A stretch of 64,000 bases of DNA, taken from the NCBI RefSeq assembly GCF_002210295.1, contig NZ_MWQH01000001.1, forward strand, positions 186,001 to 250,000, given 5' to 3'. Positions within the stretch are counted from its first letter, which is position 1. Every line of letters begins with the position of its first letter. Below are positions 17,901 through 25,888 of the stretch, piece by piece. Source of the DNA: Fibrobacter sp. UWB5. GTDB taxonomy: Bacteria; Fibrobacterota; Fibrobacteria; Fibrobacterales; Fibrobacteraceae. Position numbers and translations under genes: made by a program. The notes under the pieces were generated by a model. The model saw only the letters and a program-made list of their open reading frames with translations, did no database searches and was not told the DNA's origin.

Positions 17901-19276
17901 TTTATTTTAGATTCATGCTTTAAATAATATAGGGCAAGAAAATATTCAAAGAATAAATTTGAGACAAAACTTATATTTTCAGATTCGCTGAATTTAATAA
18001 GCGAAGAATTGATTATAAACCAAAAATTTTCCTGTGTAGAATCCCTTAATTCCTGTTCAGAAAAGACAATTTTCCCATTACAGAAAGTTTTATAGCAAAG
18101 ATTAGACAAATCCTCAATTATTTTTTCTTTGTTAATTGGAGATTTGTCTTTTTCTCTTGCCGAGATATTATTTGCATAGTCTGATTTTTGTTTATCCTTA
18201 TCTAAAAGATGAAAAACAGCCTTTTCAAAAAAATCTTTATATCCAGATATATCCTCGTTTATCTCTAAATACTTCCGATAAAAAGGAATTGAAATCACAT
18301 CAAAAATTGCTGAATTTTGAAATTTTTCAATTAATTTTCTATTTGAAGATTCATATTGATCAAAATCATCTGTTAATTCTATCGATAATTTATTTTGACT
18401 TACACTATTAATTTCTGAGTCAAACGATGCTTGACGACCGGAAATAACAAATCGAATATTTGTAAATTGACTTCGAATATTCTTCAAACACTTTACAAGT
18501 TCAATAAGAGTTGATCCAGAGATTTCATCAAGTCCATCAAGAAAGAGAATAGTATTCTCTTTTTCCTCAAACTTTTTATAGAAATCCTTTTGAAAATCTC
18601 TTAATTCAAAGAAATACACAACCGGAAAGAAATTATAATCATCGTAATTTTTCTTATCAGAGAATACATCTAAAAATCTATTATAGGCGAATTTAACTTC
18701 CGTCGATTTGCCAATGCCTCCAATCCCTTGAATAAAAACATCAGGAAACTCTTCCCATTTATGATTTTTTGCCAAAGACAACAAATAATCTGCTAGGCAA
18801 TGAGTTCCTTTTTCGTCTTTTAAAACAGTATCACCTTGGCTTGCAATAATACGAGAAGAATATATTCTCCCATCAACATCTATATTTTGTTTTCTTAAAA
18901 CACCTTCATTTTGCTTGGCAAATATATTTTGAAAATAGGTGTTATAAATATCTGAAGAAACAAATCCTTCGTGATTATTTTTCCATTTTTTTAATTCAGA
19001 AACTGGGTACTTTTCAGCATTATTATCAACAAGCTTATTACAAGACTCACACAGCAAAAGAAGATTATCAATACTACGCCGTTCATCATCAGTCATATTT
19101 GGATCATATCGAGGACCATCAGGACTAGCGGCACATATATGAGCTATTTCACCAATATGATTATTTTCTGTAATTAAAGGTTTTCGACAATTAGGATTTG
19201 CACAAACATTTCCCGACAGACCATAAAGCCTTTTTATGGTATTTTGTGATATATTTCGAGCTGGATTATACGCCAT
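14963..19276 (-). CDS. HNH-NACHT STAND protein, probable antiphage NLR-like system
   Basis: A 1437-residue protein. Residues 1-100 are an HNH-type nuclease module: a zinc pair with Cys25 and Cys30, then EIAHICAA with His46, Asn71, and CESC at 76-79. The last residue of the HNH triad appears as Asn80 instead of His. The NTPase follows with Walker A GIGGIGKS at 184-191, Walker B LFLDGLDE at 244-251, and a downstream FVISGRQ motif as in NACHT domains. The remaining 1100 residues are helix-rich, without obvious simple repeats, and would be the sensor. In bacterial NLR-like proteins, binding of a phage component releases the N-terminal effector; that role is inferred here. The gene starts 10 bases after hsdS and overlaps a membrane-protein gene. 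Its base composition is far more AT-rich than its neighbours, a sign of transfer. Confidence 0.85.
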   Translation of the reverse strand: MAYNPARNISQNTIKRLYGLSGNVCANPNCRKPLITENNHIGEIAHICAASPDGPRYDPNMTDDERRSIDNLLLLCESCNKLVDNNAEKYPVSELKKWKNNHEGFVSSDIYNTYFQNIFAKQNEGVLRKQNIDVDGRIYSSRIIASQGDTVLKDEKGTHCLADYLLSLAKNHKWEEFPDVFIQGIGGIGKSTEVKFAYNRFLDVFSDKKNYDDYNFFPVVYFFELRDFQKDFYKKFEEKENTILFLDGLDEISGSTLIELVKCLKNIRSQFTNIRFVISGRQASFDSEINSVSQNKLSIELTDDFDQYESSNRKLIEKFQNSAIFDVISIPFYRKYLEINEDISGYKDFFEKAVFHLLDKDKQKSDYANNISAREKDKSPINKEKIIEDLSNLCYKTFCNGKIVFSEQELRDSTQENFWFIINSSLIKFSESENISFVSNLFFEYFLALYYLKHESKIKNGFFLSSGRLNVKFVNVVSIIFNIADSKTKLISRLKKKLGKETNAYVLLTDYRTLSYQNRVDCYKKIFEEFEEKGKIIYYLRWRSSFNCLSGISALNKAMCGLIPAEGKEEIFEYLIGYVKKYHCDRTNQNLIGYTNAIILLGLWGEIIWEKSQQERLKHASIEIIKTFLNDTLAKEKTRGLLSESAILNWYKTYGWTKGWFSNEWNDFLKQLFPNTLGFGKFVSYEEFYFQLEVFNDFSDDDYIRKIAKSLCIEVMKHQCNENQHADIIPDEIDDNYKTPCIHTDGEINSFIYSLKDGNYLSADDAVDIINELNHAHINFHSTNYEFGELKKIIFDFLQKNGRIISMGKVEIVYGIISYAMDEKREFPFYEIEPCLKDLPDQLKLCLLEKILQNIGTLTWNRDWYFWSLVTLLLDISDETLARTNLQLVREKVTAGNDNSLLMKIYNTVDGNRPLYKAIKSEYEKTFEKKIQEDKARDELLAKLEKEHNDKLSQESILLLDSSKIIEEINAIEEFFKNNSSNDISDYHFFDLEYENIEHNIRYEINFKCRRTPVFSDFVVKFLQPFEKNGPFAAWFDNARYIVKRCFSDDNNFWIGFYDCYVRSHSDEEVKNFLKKNENIKQKIVDTMAIGVCASQKSLDVQQIISLNCPIWVTPFIRYVQIIFDGKIPEYVDKDKLLTIVAYPTKFLATQTIILKNQLVWGNYNSAFDWLHNIASFKYSEIVDKALEIYPQTDNLYVKTQLLSNLIEHLDCREQEIANIILEETKRVLAKPEKSYAGSDFRYEPLPEFWQKADKKYLSEIIDEIPFEKYGLRHENPCLWNIIEYALKNITAKQKKSLIAKYKKYKDEEMKEFLRRLGSKKEILQKISEYLHGGKCDSHFGYNHAYLFGFLKRNICLLIAYWMLLDYSMKKESERRSALATIATKGIKEHIGRRTFIFFKLFLNWRIKQRIKAGQYVEWLYDFMDEVEQKVYSRSVT

Positions 19277-19286
19277 ATATTTCTAC

Positions 19287-20849
19287 CTACAGCACCTTAA
19301 AGATTTCTTCTAACTTGGCGACGATTCGTTTTTGCTCTGCTAAAGGAGGAAGGGGGAATACAATGGAATCCAATTCGTTTTGGACGAGATGTTTAATTGT
19401 TTCTCCCTTTATATGCTCATCAAGTAAATTCGTATTTTTATAGAAGAAAAGACAGTGCATAAAAAAGCGAGCATCTATTCCCTTGTAAAATCTCACTCGA
19501 TGCAAAGCATTTTGGTATAAAGTTTCTTCATCTTTATCCCAAATGGCGGCTCTACCGCATTCTCCGCCTTCACAAATAAGCAAATCTCCCTTTCGAACAG
19601 CATACTTTACCTTTTCCTGTTCGTTAAAGGGCATTTCTTTCACAGTATTTAATCGAATTTCATCCCAATAAACATTTATACTGCATAAATACTTTAGTGG
19701 TTTGCCTTTATCTTTATGAGGGCTTTTGGTTTTACCTAAGGCTGTTTCCGCGATCATAGAGAAATTACACCATTCCCAAGATTCCGGTATATCAAATAAT
19801 TTTCCATCTTCATCTATAGGAATTTCTTCAAGAGCGCTTTTCTTTAGCAAGCCTTGTTTAACAAGAACATCTTTTTCTTTTCGGATTTTGGCAAGGAGAA
19901 CGGAGGCGGGTTCGTCTTTGGGGTTCTGTGGGACGAGTTTGCCTTGGATGGCTTCTTGGAGGATGCTTTTTTTGAGGGCTTCGGGGAGTTCCTTGTTGAG
20001 TTTGTTGAGTTGTTCCTGGGCGGCTCCGTATTCTTCTGCTAGCGGGAGAACTTGTTCAAGTTTTGCGACGATTCGTTTTTGTTCGGCTAGGGGCGGAAGG
20101 GGCATTAAGTAATTAACTAGTTTCTCTTTGGAAATATTGGGTTGTGCTCCGCCTTCTCCGCGCTTTATTAAATCGGATTTGCTTGCCATCAAAAAGTAAA
20201 ACAAATACTTGTTAAAATCATAGTGTACAGTACATGCACAACAGGCTTGGTTTGTGGTTAATTCAATTCCTGCTATAGCCAATTTACCAATTGTGGCTCC
20301 GTACATAGCAATCAGAATGTCGCCTGGTTTGCACAAGCGTAGAGAGCATTTTTCTAAAGCAAGTTTAGATATTTTTGTTTTTGTCTCTGATACAATTGAA
20401 TTGTTTAATTCACCTGTTAAAAGCCAAGGAATTTCACCATTTTGATAAAAAGCTGGATTTCCTTTTGCCGGTGTAGCCCCTGCACCCCATGAACCAATAT
20501 TCCCCATTCTACACCAAGTCCAATTTTCAGGAATTTCAAACGGGATTTCATCTGAAATGTCCTTGGGAGCGGCGGTGCCGACTTGTTCGTACCACACACC
20601 GTTTTCACAATAAATGCGAGAAGGCGGGTTCTTGGATTGCTTCGTCGCCTTAGCTCCTCGCAATGACGTTTTTTTAGAACCTTTACTGGATTCTTCGCTA
20701 CGCTCAGAATGACGAGAGTCGCCGGCGTTTCGAGATGCGGCGATGCGTTCCAATAATTTCTGGGCGGGTTCGTCCTTGGGGTTCTGGGGAACGAGTTTGC
20801 CTTGTATTGCCCATTGCAGAATGCTGTTCTTGAGTTGTTTTCCGTCCAT
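19287..20849 (-). CDS. hsdS: Type I restriction-modification specificity subunit
   Basis: A 520-residue DNA-recognition subunit with the usual duplicated plan. The conserved segment KKSILQEAIQGKLVPQNPKDEPA appears at the N-terminus and again mid-protein. LPPLAEQKRIVAKLEQ or its variant ends each target-recognition domain. TRD1 spans about 80-250 and TRD2 about 340-500. Residues 42-78 (HSERSEES ... LRGAKATKQSKNPP) are not part of the family: they are the translation of dispersed palindromic repeats lodged in frame. It starts 5 bases after hsdM. The insertion lies between the N-terminal helix and TRD1, so activity may be kept. Confidence 0.93.
   Translation of the reverse strand: MDGKQLKNSILQWAIQGKLVPQNPKDEPAQKLLERIAASRNAGDSRHSERSEESSKGSKKTSLRGAKATKQSKNPPSRIYCENGVWYEQVGTAAPKDISDEIPFEIPENWTWCRMGNIGSWGAGATPAKGNPAFYQNGEIPWLLTGELNNSIVSETKTKISKLALEKCSLRLCKPGDILIAMYGATIGKLAIAGIELTTNQACCACTVHYDFNKYLFYFLMASKSDLIKRGEGGAQPNISKEKLVNYLMPLPPLAEQKRIVAKLEQVLPLAEEYGAAQEQLNKLNKELPEALKKSILQEAIQGKLVPQNPKDEPASVLLAKIRKEKDVLVKQGLLKKSALEEIPIDEDGKLFDIPESWEWCNFSMIAETALGKTKSPHKDKGKPLKYLCSINVYWDEIRLNTVKEMPFNEQEKVKYAVRKGDLLICEGGECGRAAIWDKDEETLYQNALHRVRFYKGIDARFFMHCLFFYKNTNLLDEHIKGETIKHLVQNELDSIVFPLPPLAEQKRIVAKLEEIFKVL
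20633..20717. repeat. Two dispersed repeat elements inside hsdS
   Basis: Two forms are seen, attgcttcgtcgccttagct and onwards at 20637-20668, and ggattcttcgctacgctcag and onwards at 20688-20717. Both are normally intergenic in gut-bacterial genomes. Here they are in frame in hsdS. Confidence 0.7.
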
Positions 20850-20854
20850 CGTCG

Positions 20855-22402
20855 CTAACTCCTAGTTCCCCGAACGGAGTCGGGGATGACAATGGTGTCA
20901 ATTCCCAAAAGTTTCTGGATTTCTTCAAGCTTTTTGTCAATCTTGGCATCCAGCGCGGCGCGTTTCTTGTGGTAGTCTTCCAGGAGTTCTGCGGGCGGCA
21001 ATACTTCCTCTTCTTCTTTGGGGAACTTGCACTGGTCAAAGTTGCAGTCCATTTCCACGAGTTCTTCGGGGGTGAACTTGCGGGACTTTTCGCTCACGAC
21101 TTCGCCGTCGTCGTTGGTTTCAAGGATTTCTTCGCGGTTGTTCCACCAGTCCATTATGGGCTTGCAGTGTTCCAGGCGCATGGGCTTTGTCTTGCTGAAG
21201 TGCTTGTAACCTTCGGGCATGTCGAGGCGGTAGAACCAGGTTTCCTTGGTGCTGAACCCTGTCGGTGCGCCTTTCGCCTTTTCGTTGTCGAAGAACAGGA
21301 TGTTCGTGGCGATGCTGGTGTATGGGCTAAAGATGCTGCCCGGCAGGCGAATGACGGTGTGCAGGTTGAATTCGCGGAGCAACTTCTGCTTGATGGCGAG
21401 TTTTGCGCCGTCGGTGCCGAACAGGAACCCGTCGGGGATAATCACACCCGCACGACCCATCTTTTTAAGGCGATACATGATGAGCACAATGAAAAGGTCG
21501 GCGGTTTCGCTGCTCTGCATGCTCGTCGGGAAGTTCAGCTTGGCGTTCATGCCGGTACTGCCGCCATAGGGCGGGTTCATGCCGATGCAATCTACCTTGT
21601 CGCTGTCCTTGAATTCCGTCACCTTGCGACCGAGCGAATCCGTATGGGTGATATTCGGTTCTTCGATATCGTGGACGAGCATGTTGGTTATCGAAAGCAG
21701 GTACGGGAGCGGTTTCCATTCCTGCCCGACAATGGACGACTGGAATTTCTTTTCGTCGCTCGTGGTCTTTACGGAGGGTTTCAGGTAGTTCAGGCAACTG
21801 GTCAAGAAGCCGCCTGTTCCGCTGGTAAAGTCGCCAAAGGTTTCGCCGAGTTTCGGATGCAACTGTTGCACGATAAAGTCGGTCAATGCACGCGGCGTGT
21901 AGAATTCGCCCGCATTGCCTGCACTCTGCAAATCTTTCAGGATTCCTTCGTAAATGTCACCGAAGGTGTGGCGGTCATCGGCGTCGCTAAAGTCTACTTC
22001 GTCAATGATGTTGATGAGCTTGCGTAGGATGATGCCGTCTTTCATGTACTGGTTCAAATCTTCGAAGACCATCCGCACAATCGCCTTGCCGCGAGGGGTA
22101 TTCTCGTTTACGGGCAAGTTCTTGAGCGTCGGGAAAAGTTCGTTGTTCACGAACGCGAGCAACGCTTCGCCCGTGAGCGCCTTGCCGTCTTTCTCATCGA
22201 CAGCCCAGTTGCGCCAGCGCATCTTTTCGGGAATGATGGATTTGTACTTGTCCTTGGTGCATTCCCAGATTTCTTCTTGGGCGTCATAGACCTTCAAAAA
22301 GAACATCCACACCATCTGTTCGATTCGCTGGGCGTCGCCGTTGATACCGGCATCGCCGCGCATTTCGTTCTGCAATCTCTTGACCAAGTTATTTACGGAC
22401 AT
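20855..22402 (-). CDS. hsdM: Type I restriction-modification DNA methyltransferase subunit
   Basis: A 515-residue N6-adenine methyltransferase. The N-terminal HsdM helical domain is at 1-140, the SAM motif FGDFTSGTGGFLT near 190, and the catalytic NPPYGG near 278. The coiled tail binds HsdS. The last residues (VIPDSVRGTRS) are encoded by a dispersed repeat at 20866-20891, so the natural C-terminus has been replaced or extended. It is preceded by a fic gene, with hsdR further upstream in the same direction. Confidence 0.95.
   Translation of the reverse strand: MSVNNLVKRLQNEMRGDAGINGDAQRIEQMVWMFFLKVYDAQEEIWECTKDKYKSIIPEKMRWRNWAVDEKDGKALTGEALLAFVNNELFPTLKNLPVNENTPRGKAIVRMVFEDLNQYMKDGIILRKLINIIDEVDFSDADDRHTFGDIYEGILKDLQSAGNAGEFYTPRALTDFIVQQLHPKLGETFGDFTSGTGGFLTSCLNYLKPSVKTTSDEKKFQSSIVGQEWKPLPYLLSITNMLVHDIEEPNITHTDSLGRKVTEFKDSDKVDCIGMNPPYGGSTGMNAKLNFPTSMQSSETADLFIVLIMYRLKKMGRAGVIIPDGFLFGTDGAKLAIKQKLLREFNLHTVIRLPGSIFSPYTSIATNILFFDNEKAKGAPTGFSTKETWFYRLDMPEGYKHFSKTKPMRLEHCKPIMDWWNNREEILETNDDGEVVSEKSRKFTPEELVEMDCNFDQCKFPKEEEEVLPPAELLEDYHKKRAALDAKIDKKLEEIQKLLGIDTIVIPDSVRGTRS
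20866..20891. repeat. Dispersed palindrome at the hsdM 3' end
   Basis: The inverted repeat ttccccgaac / gtcgggga is part of the same repeat class as 799-825. It encodes the extreme C-terminus of HsdM. Confidence 0.6.
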
Positions 22403-22420
22403 ATTTTACCTATTAAAACT

Positions 22421-23398
22421 TTATTTGACGAGCCAGCGGCCGGTTTTATCTGAACCCTCGCGGTAAATAACCATCTGTTGCTGCAGTTTCGACATTTCAC
22501 GTTCGACAGTTCGTTCAGAAACTTTCAATTTTTTCGCAATACTTGCAATTGTAATATCGTCTTTTCGGATCATATCAACAATTTTTTGCTGACGTGTTGA
22601 GAGTTTCGTTTCGGTTACTCTTGAAACATCGCCTTCGATAGGAGCATCCTTAAATTTTTTCAATGAATCAAGAATGTTCTGAAGCATGAATACGATAAAT
22701 GCACTGCATTCGCTCGAAGCAGAGGACTTTGCAATAGCGTCATAATACTTTTGCTGGTTCGCATACACCATATTCTCTATCGGCAGATGTTCAAAGGCCG
22801 GGTTCCATTTTCCAAGAATAAGGGATTGCCAAAGCCTACCCATACGGCCGTTGCCGTCACTAAACGGGTGTATAAATTCAAATTCGTAATGGAATACGCA
22901 AGAACGAATAAGCAGATGTTCGTTGCTCTTCTTTAGCCATTCAAACAAATCCGCCATGAGCGCCGGAACTCGATTTGGCGGTGGGGCCAAGTGAATGCAT
23001 TTTTTCCCTTTAAAAACACCCTCATTGCAGTTACGGAAATTTCCTGCATCTAGGGCGATTCCCTGCATCATTACGCCATGAGCTTTTAAAAGGTCTTTAA
23101 CAGAAAACGCATTCAATTTGGGGTACAGTTCGTATGTCGCCAAGGCGTTCTTGACCTCAAGAATTTCTCGCGCAGGAGCAAGGACTCTTTTGCCGTTAAT
23201 AATGTCGCTCACCACATCTTCGCTCAAAGAATTCCCTTCAATGGCAAGAGAACTATGAATACTCTTGATTTTATTCGCCTTGCGCAATTTAAGAGAGTCG
23301 GCTTGTTCCAAACGGATGACAAAGCGTTCAACCAGCGACGATATTTCCGTCGCTATTTTCAAAATTTCTGAGTTCAGTTTGTATGGCGGCTCGTACAT
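22421..23398 (-). CDS. Fic-domain protein with N-terminal inhibitory motif and C-terminal HTH
   Basis: A 325-residue Fic AMP-transferase. The inhibitory helix motif (S/T)xxxE(G/N) is seen in SSLAIEGN near residues 49-56. The active motif HPFSDGNGRMGR is complete (near 176-187). The C-terminal 60 residues form a helix-turn-helix (ITIASIAKKLKVSERTVEREMSKL). An internal inhibitory helix with a canonical Fic core is the class II self-inhibited form. The gene is inserted between hsdM and hsdR and read in the same direction, a common arrangement in Bacteroidetes- and Fibrobacter-like type I loci. RBS ggag lies eight bases before the ATG. Confidence 0.93.
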   Translation of the reverse strand: MYEPPYKLNSEILKIATEISSLVERFVIRLEQADSLKLRKANKIKSIHSSLAIEGNSLSEDVVSDIINGKRVLAPAREILEVKNALATYELYPKLNAFSVKDLLKAHGVMMQGIALDAGNFRNCNEGVFKGKKCIHLAPPPNRVPALMADLFEWLKKSNEHLLIRSCVFHYEFEFIHPFSDGNGRMGRLWQSLILGKWNPAFEHLPIENMVYANQQKYYDAIAKSSASSECSAFIVFMLQNILDSLKKFKDAPIEGDVSRVTETKLSTRQQKIVDMIRKDDITIASIAKKLKVSERTVEREMSKLQQQMVIYREGSDKTGRWLVK

Positions 23399-23418
23399 AT
23401 TTACTCCGACAAATAATA

Positions 23419-23471
23419 TGACAAATACCCCGACAGATACATAGTCATTTACACTGACAAATACCCCGACA
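23419..23471. repeat. 17-base direct repeats between hsdR and fic
   Basis: tgacaaataccccgaca occurs exactly at 23419-23435 and 23455-23471, with partial copies on either side. The spacing is 36 bases. Read on the minus strand it is in frame with the fic gene, giving valine/glycine-rich words but no start codon. It may be an operator or a decayed tandem-repeat coding stretch. Confidence 0.6.
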
Positions 23472-23496
23472 TTTACACCGACATTCTAAATATATA

Positions 23497-25806
23497 TTAT
23501 GCGACGTCGTCGGTCAAGTAGAGCTGCTTTTTCAGGTCTATAACTGCGGCCTCGTAGCCTTCGCGGCCGCCAAAAAGCTTCATAATCTTGGGAACGGTGC
23601 CAATATGGCTGAACGGGTCGAGTTTCAGGACTTCGTTCTGTTCCATCTGCAAAATGCCGTCATCGGCATATTTTACGAGAAGGGCTTCCAAAACCTCGCG
23701 GGCCTTGCCCTCATATTTTGCCAAATAATTACGCTTTTTCACGTTGTTCGCGCGTTCGCTGCGAGTCAGTGGCTTTTGGTCGAAAGCCACATGGCAAATG
23801 ATGTCGAAAACATCTGCATTTGCAAGATTTGGGTTCGCCTCGCGGATTGCGTCAATCAGAACATCGTATTCCTTGAGTTCTTCAACAACGGCAGCCTTGC
23901 GTTCTTCGGCTGTCCAACGCTTGATAAAGTCATCAAGTGTTGCGAATTTGCCGCGGATATTCTTGCGGGTAAAGTCGGTAAAACTTTCGACCACCTGAGT
24001 CTTGCCGTCGGCTCCCAGATACGAAACCGTCTCGGCGTCAATCTTCACTTCCACGTGATTGATGTAGTATTTCTTGGGACCAGCGTTATATGGAGGCGGA
24101 GGCGGTTCGTGAAATCCTCCGCCATGTCCATGAGGTTCCTCGGGCATTTCGGGCTCGCCATCGAATTCGGGGTCCTTGAACAGTTTTGTCGCATTGCGAA
24201 AATCAAGGATTTCGAAATGCCATTTGCCCTTGTCTGTCTTGAGACGAGTGCCGCGGCCTACAATCTGCTTGAACTCCGTCATCGATCCGATTTCCTTGTC
24301 AATGACGATAAGCCCGCAGGTTTTGCAATCTACACCAGTGCTCAACATTTCTGATGTTGTCACCACCACCGGATAGGGTTCGTCGGGTTCAATAAAGTTT
24401 CCGAGCTGTTTTTTGCCGACAGCATCATCGCCCGTAATGCGCATGACGTAGCGCGGGTCTTCCTTCATCATGTCGGCATTCAAAGTCGCAAGCAGTTGAC
24501 GCATCGCTTCGGCTTCTTCCACATCGGGACAGAATACAATAGTCTTGGTCATGCGGCCAATCTTGTAAAGCATCTGGGTAATGCGCCTGGCAACAACTTC
24601 GCGACGAGTCTTGATGACAAGTTCGCGGCCAAAATCCGGGCGCTGGTAAAGTTGCTCTGGAATCACGTTCCCAAAGAGGTCTATTTCTTGTGCACTTTCA
24701 GGCGTCCAGCCGTTCAAATCTACATTCAAGAAACTGTTTGTCACGCGATACGGCGCAAGGAACCCATCTTCAATACCTTGCTTCAACGAGTACGTGAAAA
24801 TCGGTTCGCCAAAATATTCCAGGTTGTTTGCACCGTTCTTGACCTTGGGTGTTGCCGTCATGCCAATCTGCGTTGCGCCGCTGAAGTATTCCAGAATTTT
24901 TCGCCATTCGGAATCTTCTTTTGCCGAGCCACGATGACATTCGTCTACCAGAATCAAATCGAAAAATTCAGGCTTGAACTCTGTAAACGGATCAGGAATC
25001 TCATCGTCGTAGGAAACTAGCTGCTGGTATAGCGCCATGTAGATTTCAAAACTGGAATCCAGTTCCTTGCCCTTTATCTTTGTCATGATTTTCTTGAAGG
25101 GCTTGAAATCTTGGACCATGGTCTGGTCAATCAAAACATTGCGGTCTGCTAGGTACAGGATTTTCTTTTTGCAGCCGGACTTGTGCAGGCGTTCGATAAT
25201 CTGGAAAGCCGTATAGGTTTTGCCTGTACCCGTCGCCATCACGAGCAATATTCTCTGTTGGCCTTTCGCCACGGCCTCAATCGTACGGTTGATTGCAATA
25301 CGCTGGTAATAACGGGGTGCATGCGTTTCCGCGTCCCAGTAGTAAGGCTGGTTGATGACTATTTCTTGTTCTGGGGTGAACTTCTTGTTCGCCCGTACAC
25401 GCGTGAGGAGCTGTTCTTTTGTGGGGAACTGTTCTAGAGAAAGCTCCGTTTCGACTCCTGTCAAAAAATCGTGTTCTACAAAGCCATCGCCATTGCTGCT
25501 ATACGCAAACGGCACGTCAAGGATTTGGGCGTAATCCATCGCCTGCTGCAATCCGCCACCCATGGGGTGGTTGTTGTCCTTCGCCTCGACAATGGCTATC
25601 GGGTAATTCGGGGCAGAATAAAGCAGATAGTCTGCCTTTTTACCCTGCTTGCGGGCATGCTTGCCGCCCTGAAAAATAACGCGCCCGTCGGTGAAATACT
25701 TTTCCATGCGCATATCTTCGGCCGCCCAGCCTACAGCGTTTAACGCCGGCGTTATGTAGCGGTTCTTGATATCTTCTTCGGAAAGTTCTTTCTTGTTTTC
25801 GGGCAT
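23497..25806 (-). CDS. hsdR: Type I restriction endonuclease subunit
   Basis: A 769-residue motor and nuclease subunit. The N-terminal nuclease domain has the PD-(D/E)xK-like core around KKADYLLYS ... IAIVEAKDNN (near 55-80). The helicase follows with motif I MATGTGKT near 190, the DECH box in LVDECHRGS, motif III GMTATPK and motif VI QIVGRGTRLKTDKGK. A glycine/histidine/proline-rich linker (HGHGGGFHEPPPPP) comes near 565, then the C-terminal helical domain that contacts HsdM. The length suits EcoKI-unlike shorter HsdR forms. It is the first gene of the restriction run; its start is followed downstream by the fic gene after about 100 bases. Confidence 0.95.
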   Translation of the reverse strand: MPENKKELSEEDIKNRYITPALNAVGWAAEDMRMEKYFTDGRVIFQGGKHARKQGKKADYLLYSAPNYPIAIVEAKDNNHPMGGGLQQAMDYAQILDVPFAYSSNGDGFVEHDFLTGVETELSLEQFPTKEQLLTRVRANKKFTPEQEIVINQPYYWDAETHAPRYYQRIAINRTIEAVAKGQQRILLVMATGTGKTYTAFQIIERLHKSGCKKKILYLADRNVLIDQTMVQDFKPFKKIMTKIKGKELDSSFEIYMALYQQLVSYDDEIPDPFTEFKPEFFDLILVDECHRGSAKEDSEWRKILEYFSGATQIGMTATPKVKNGANNLEYFGEPIFTYSLKQGIEDGFLAPYRVTNSFLNVDLNGWTPESAQEIDLFGNVIPEQLYQRPDFGRELVIKTRREVVARRITQMLYKIGRMTKTIVFCPDVEEAEAMRQLLATLNADMMKEDPRYVMRITGDDAVGKKQLGNFIEPDEPYPVVVTTSEMLSTGVDCKTCGLIVIDKEIGSMTEFKQIVGRGTRLKTDKGKWHFEILDFRNATKLFKDPEFDGEPEMPEEPHGHGGGFHEPPPPPYNAGPKKYYINHVEVKIDAETVSYLGADGKTQVVESFTDFTRKNIRGKFATLDDFIKRWTAEERKAAVVEELKEYDVLIDAIREANPNLANADVFDIICHVAFDQKPLTRSERANNVKKRNYLAKYEGKAREVLEALLVKYADDGILQMEQNEVLKLDPFSHIGTVPKIMKLFGGREGYEAAVIDLKKQLYLTDDVA

Positions 25807-25888
25807 AAAAAACCTTTAATACAAATATATATCATATTTGCATTAAAAGGTGGCCTTTTGACGCTCCGTAACGATTTTTAAGTTGTTA

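Noticed and set aside
23405-23490. CRISPR array from the repeated 17-mers
   Set aside because: Only two exact copies with a 19-base spacing, no cas genes and no uniform spacer lengths.
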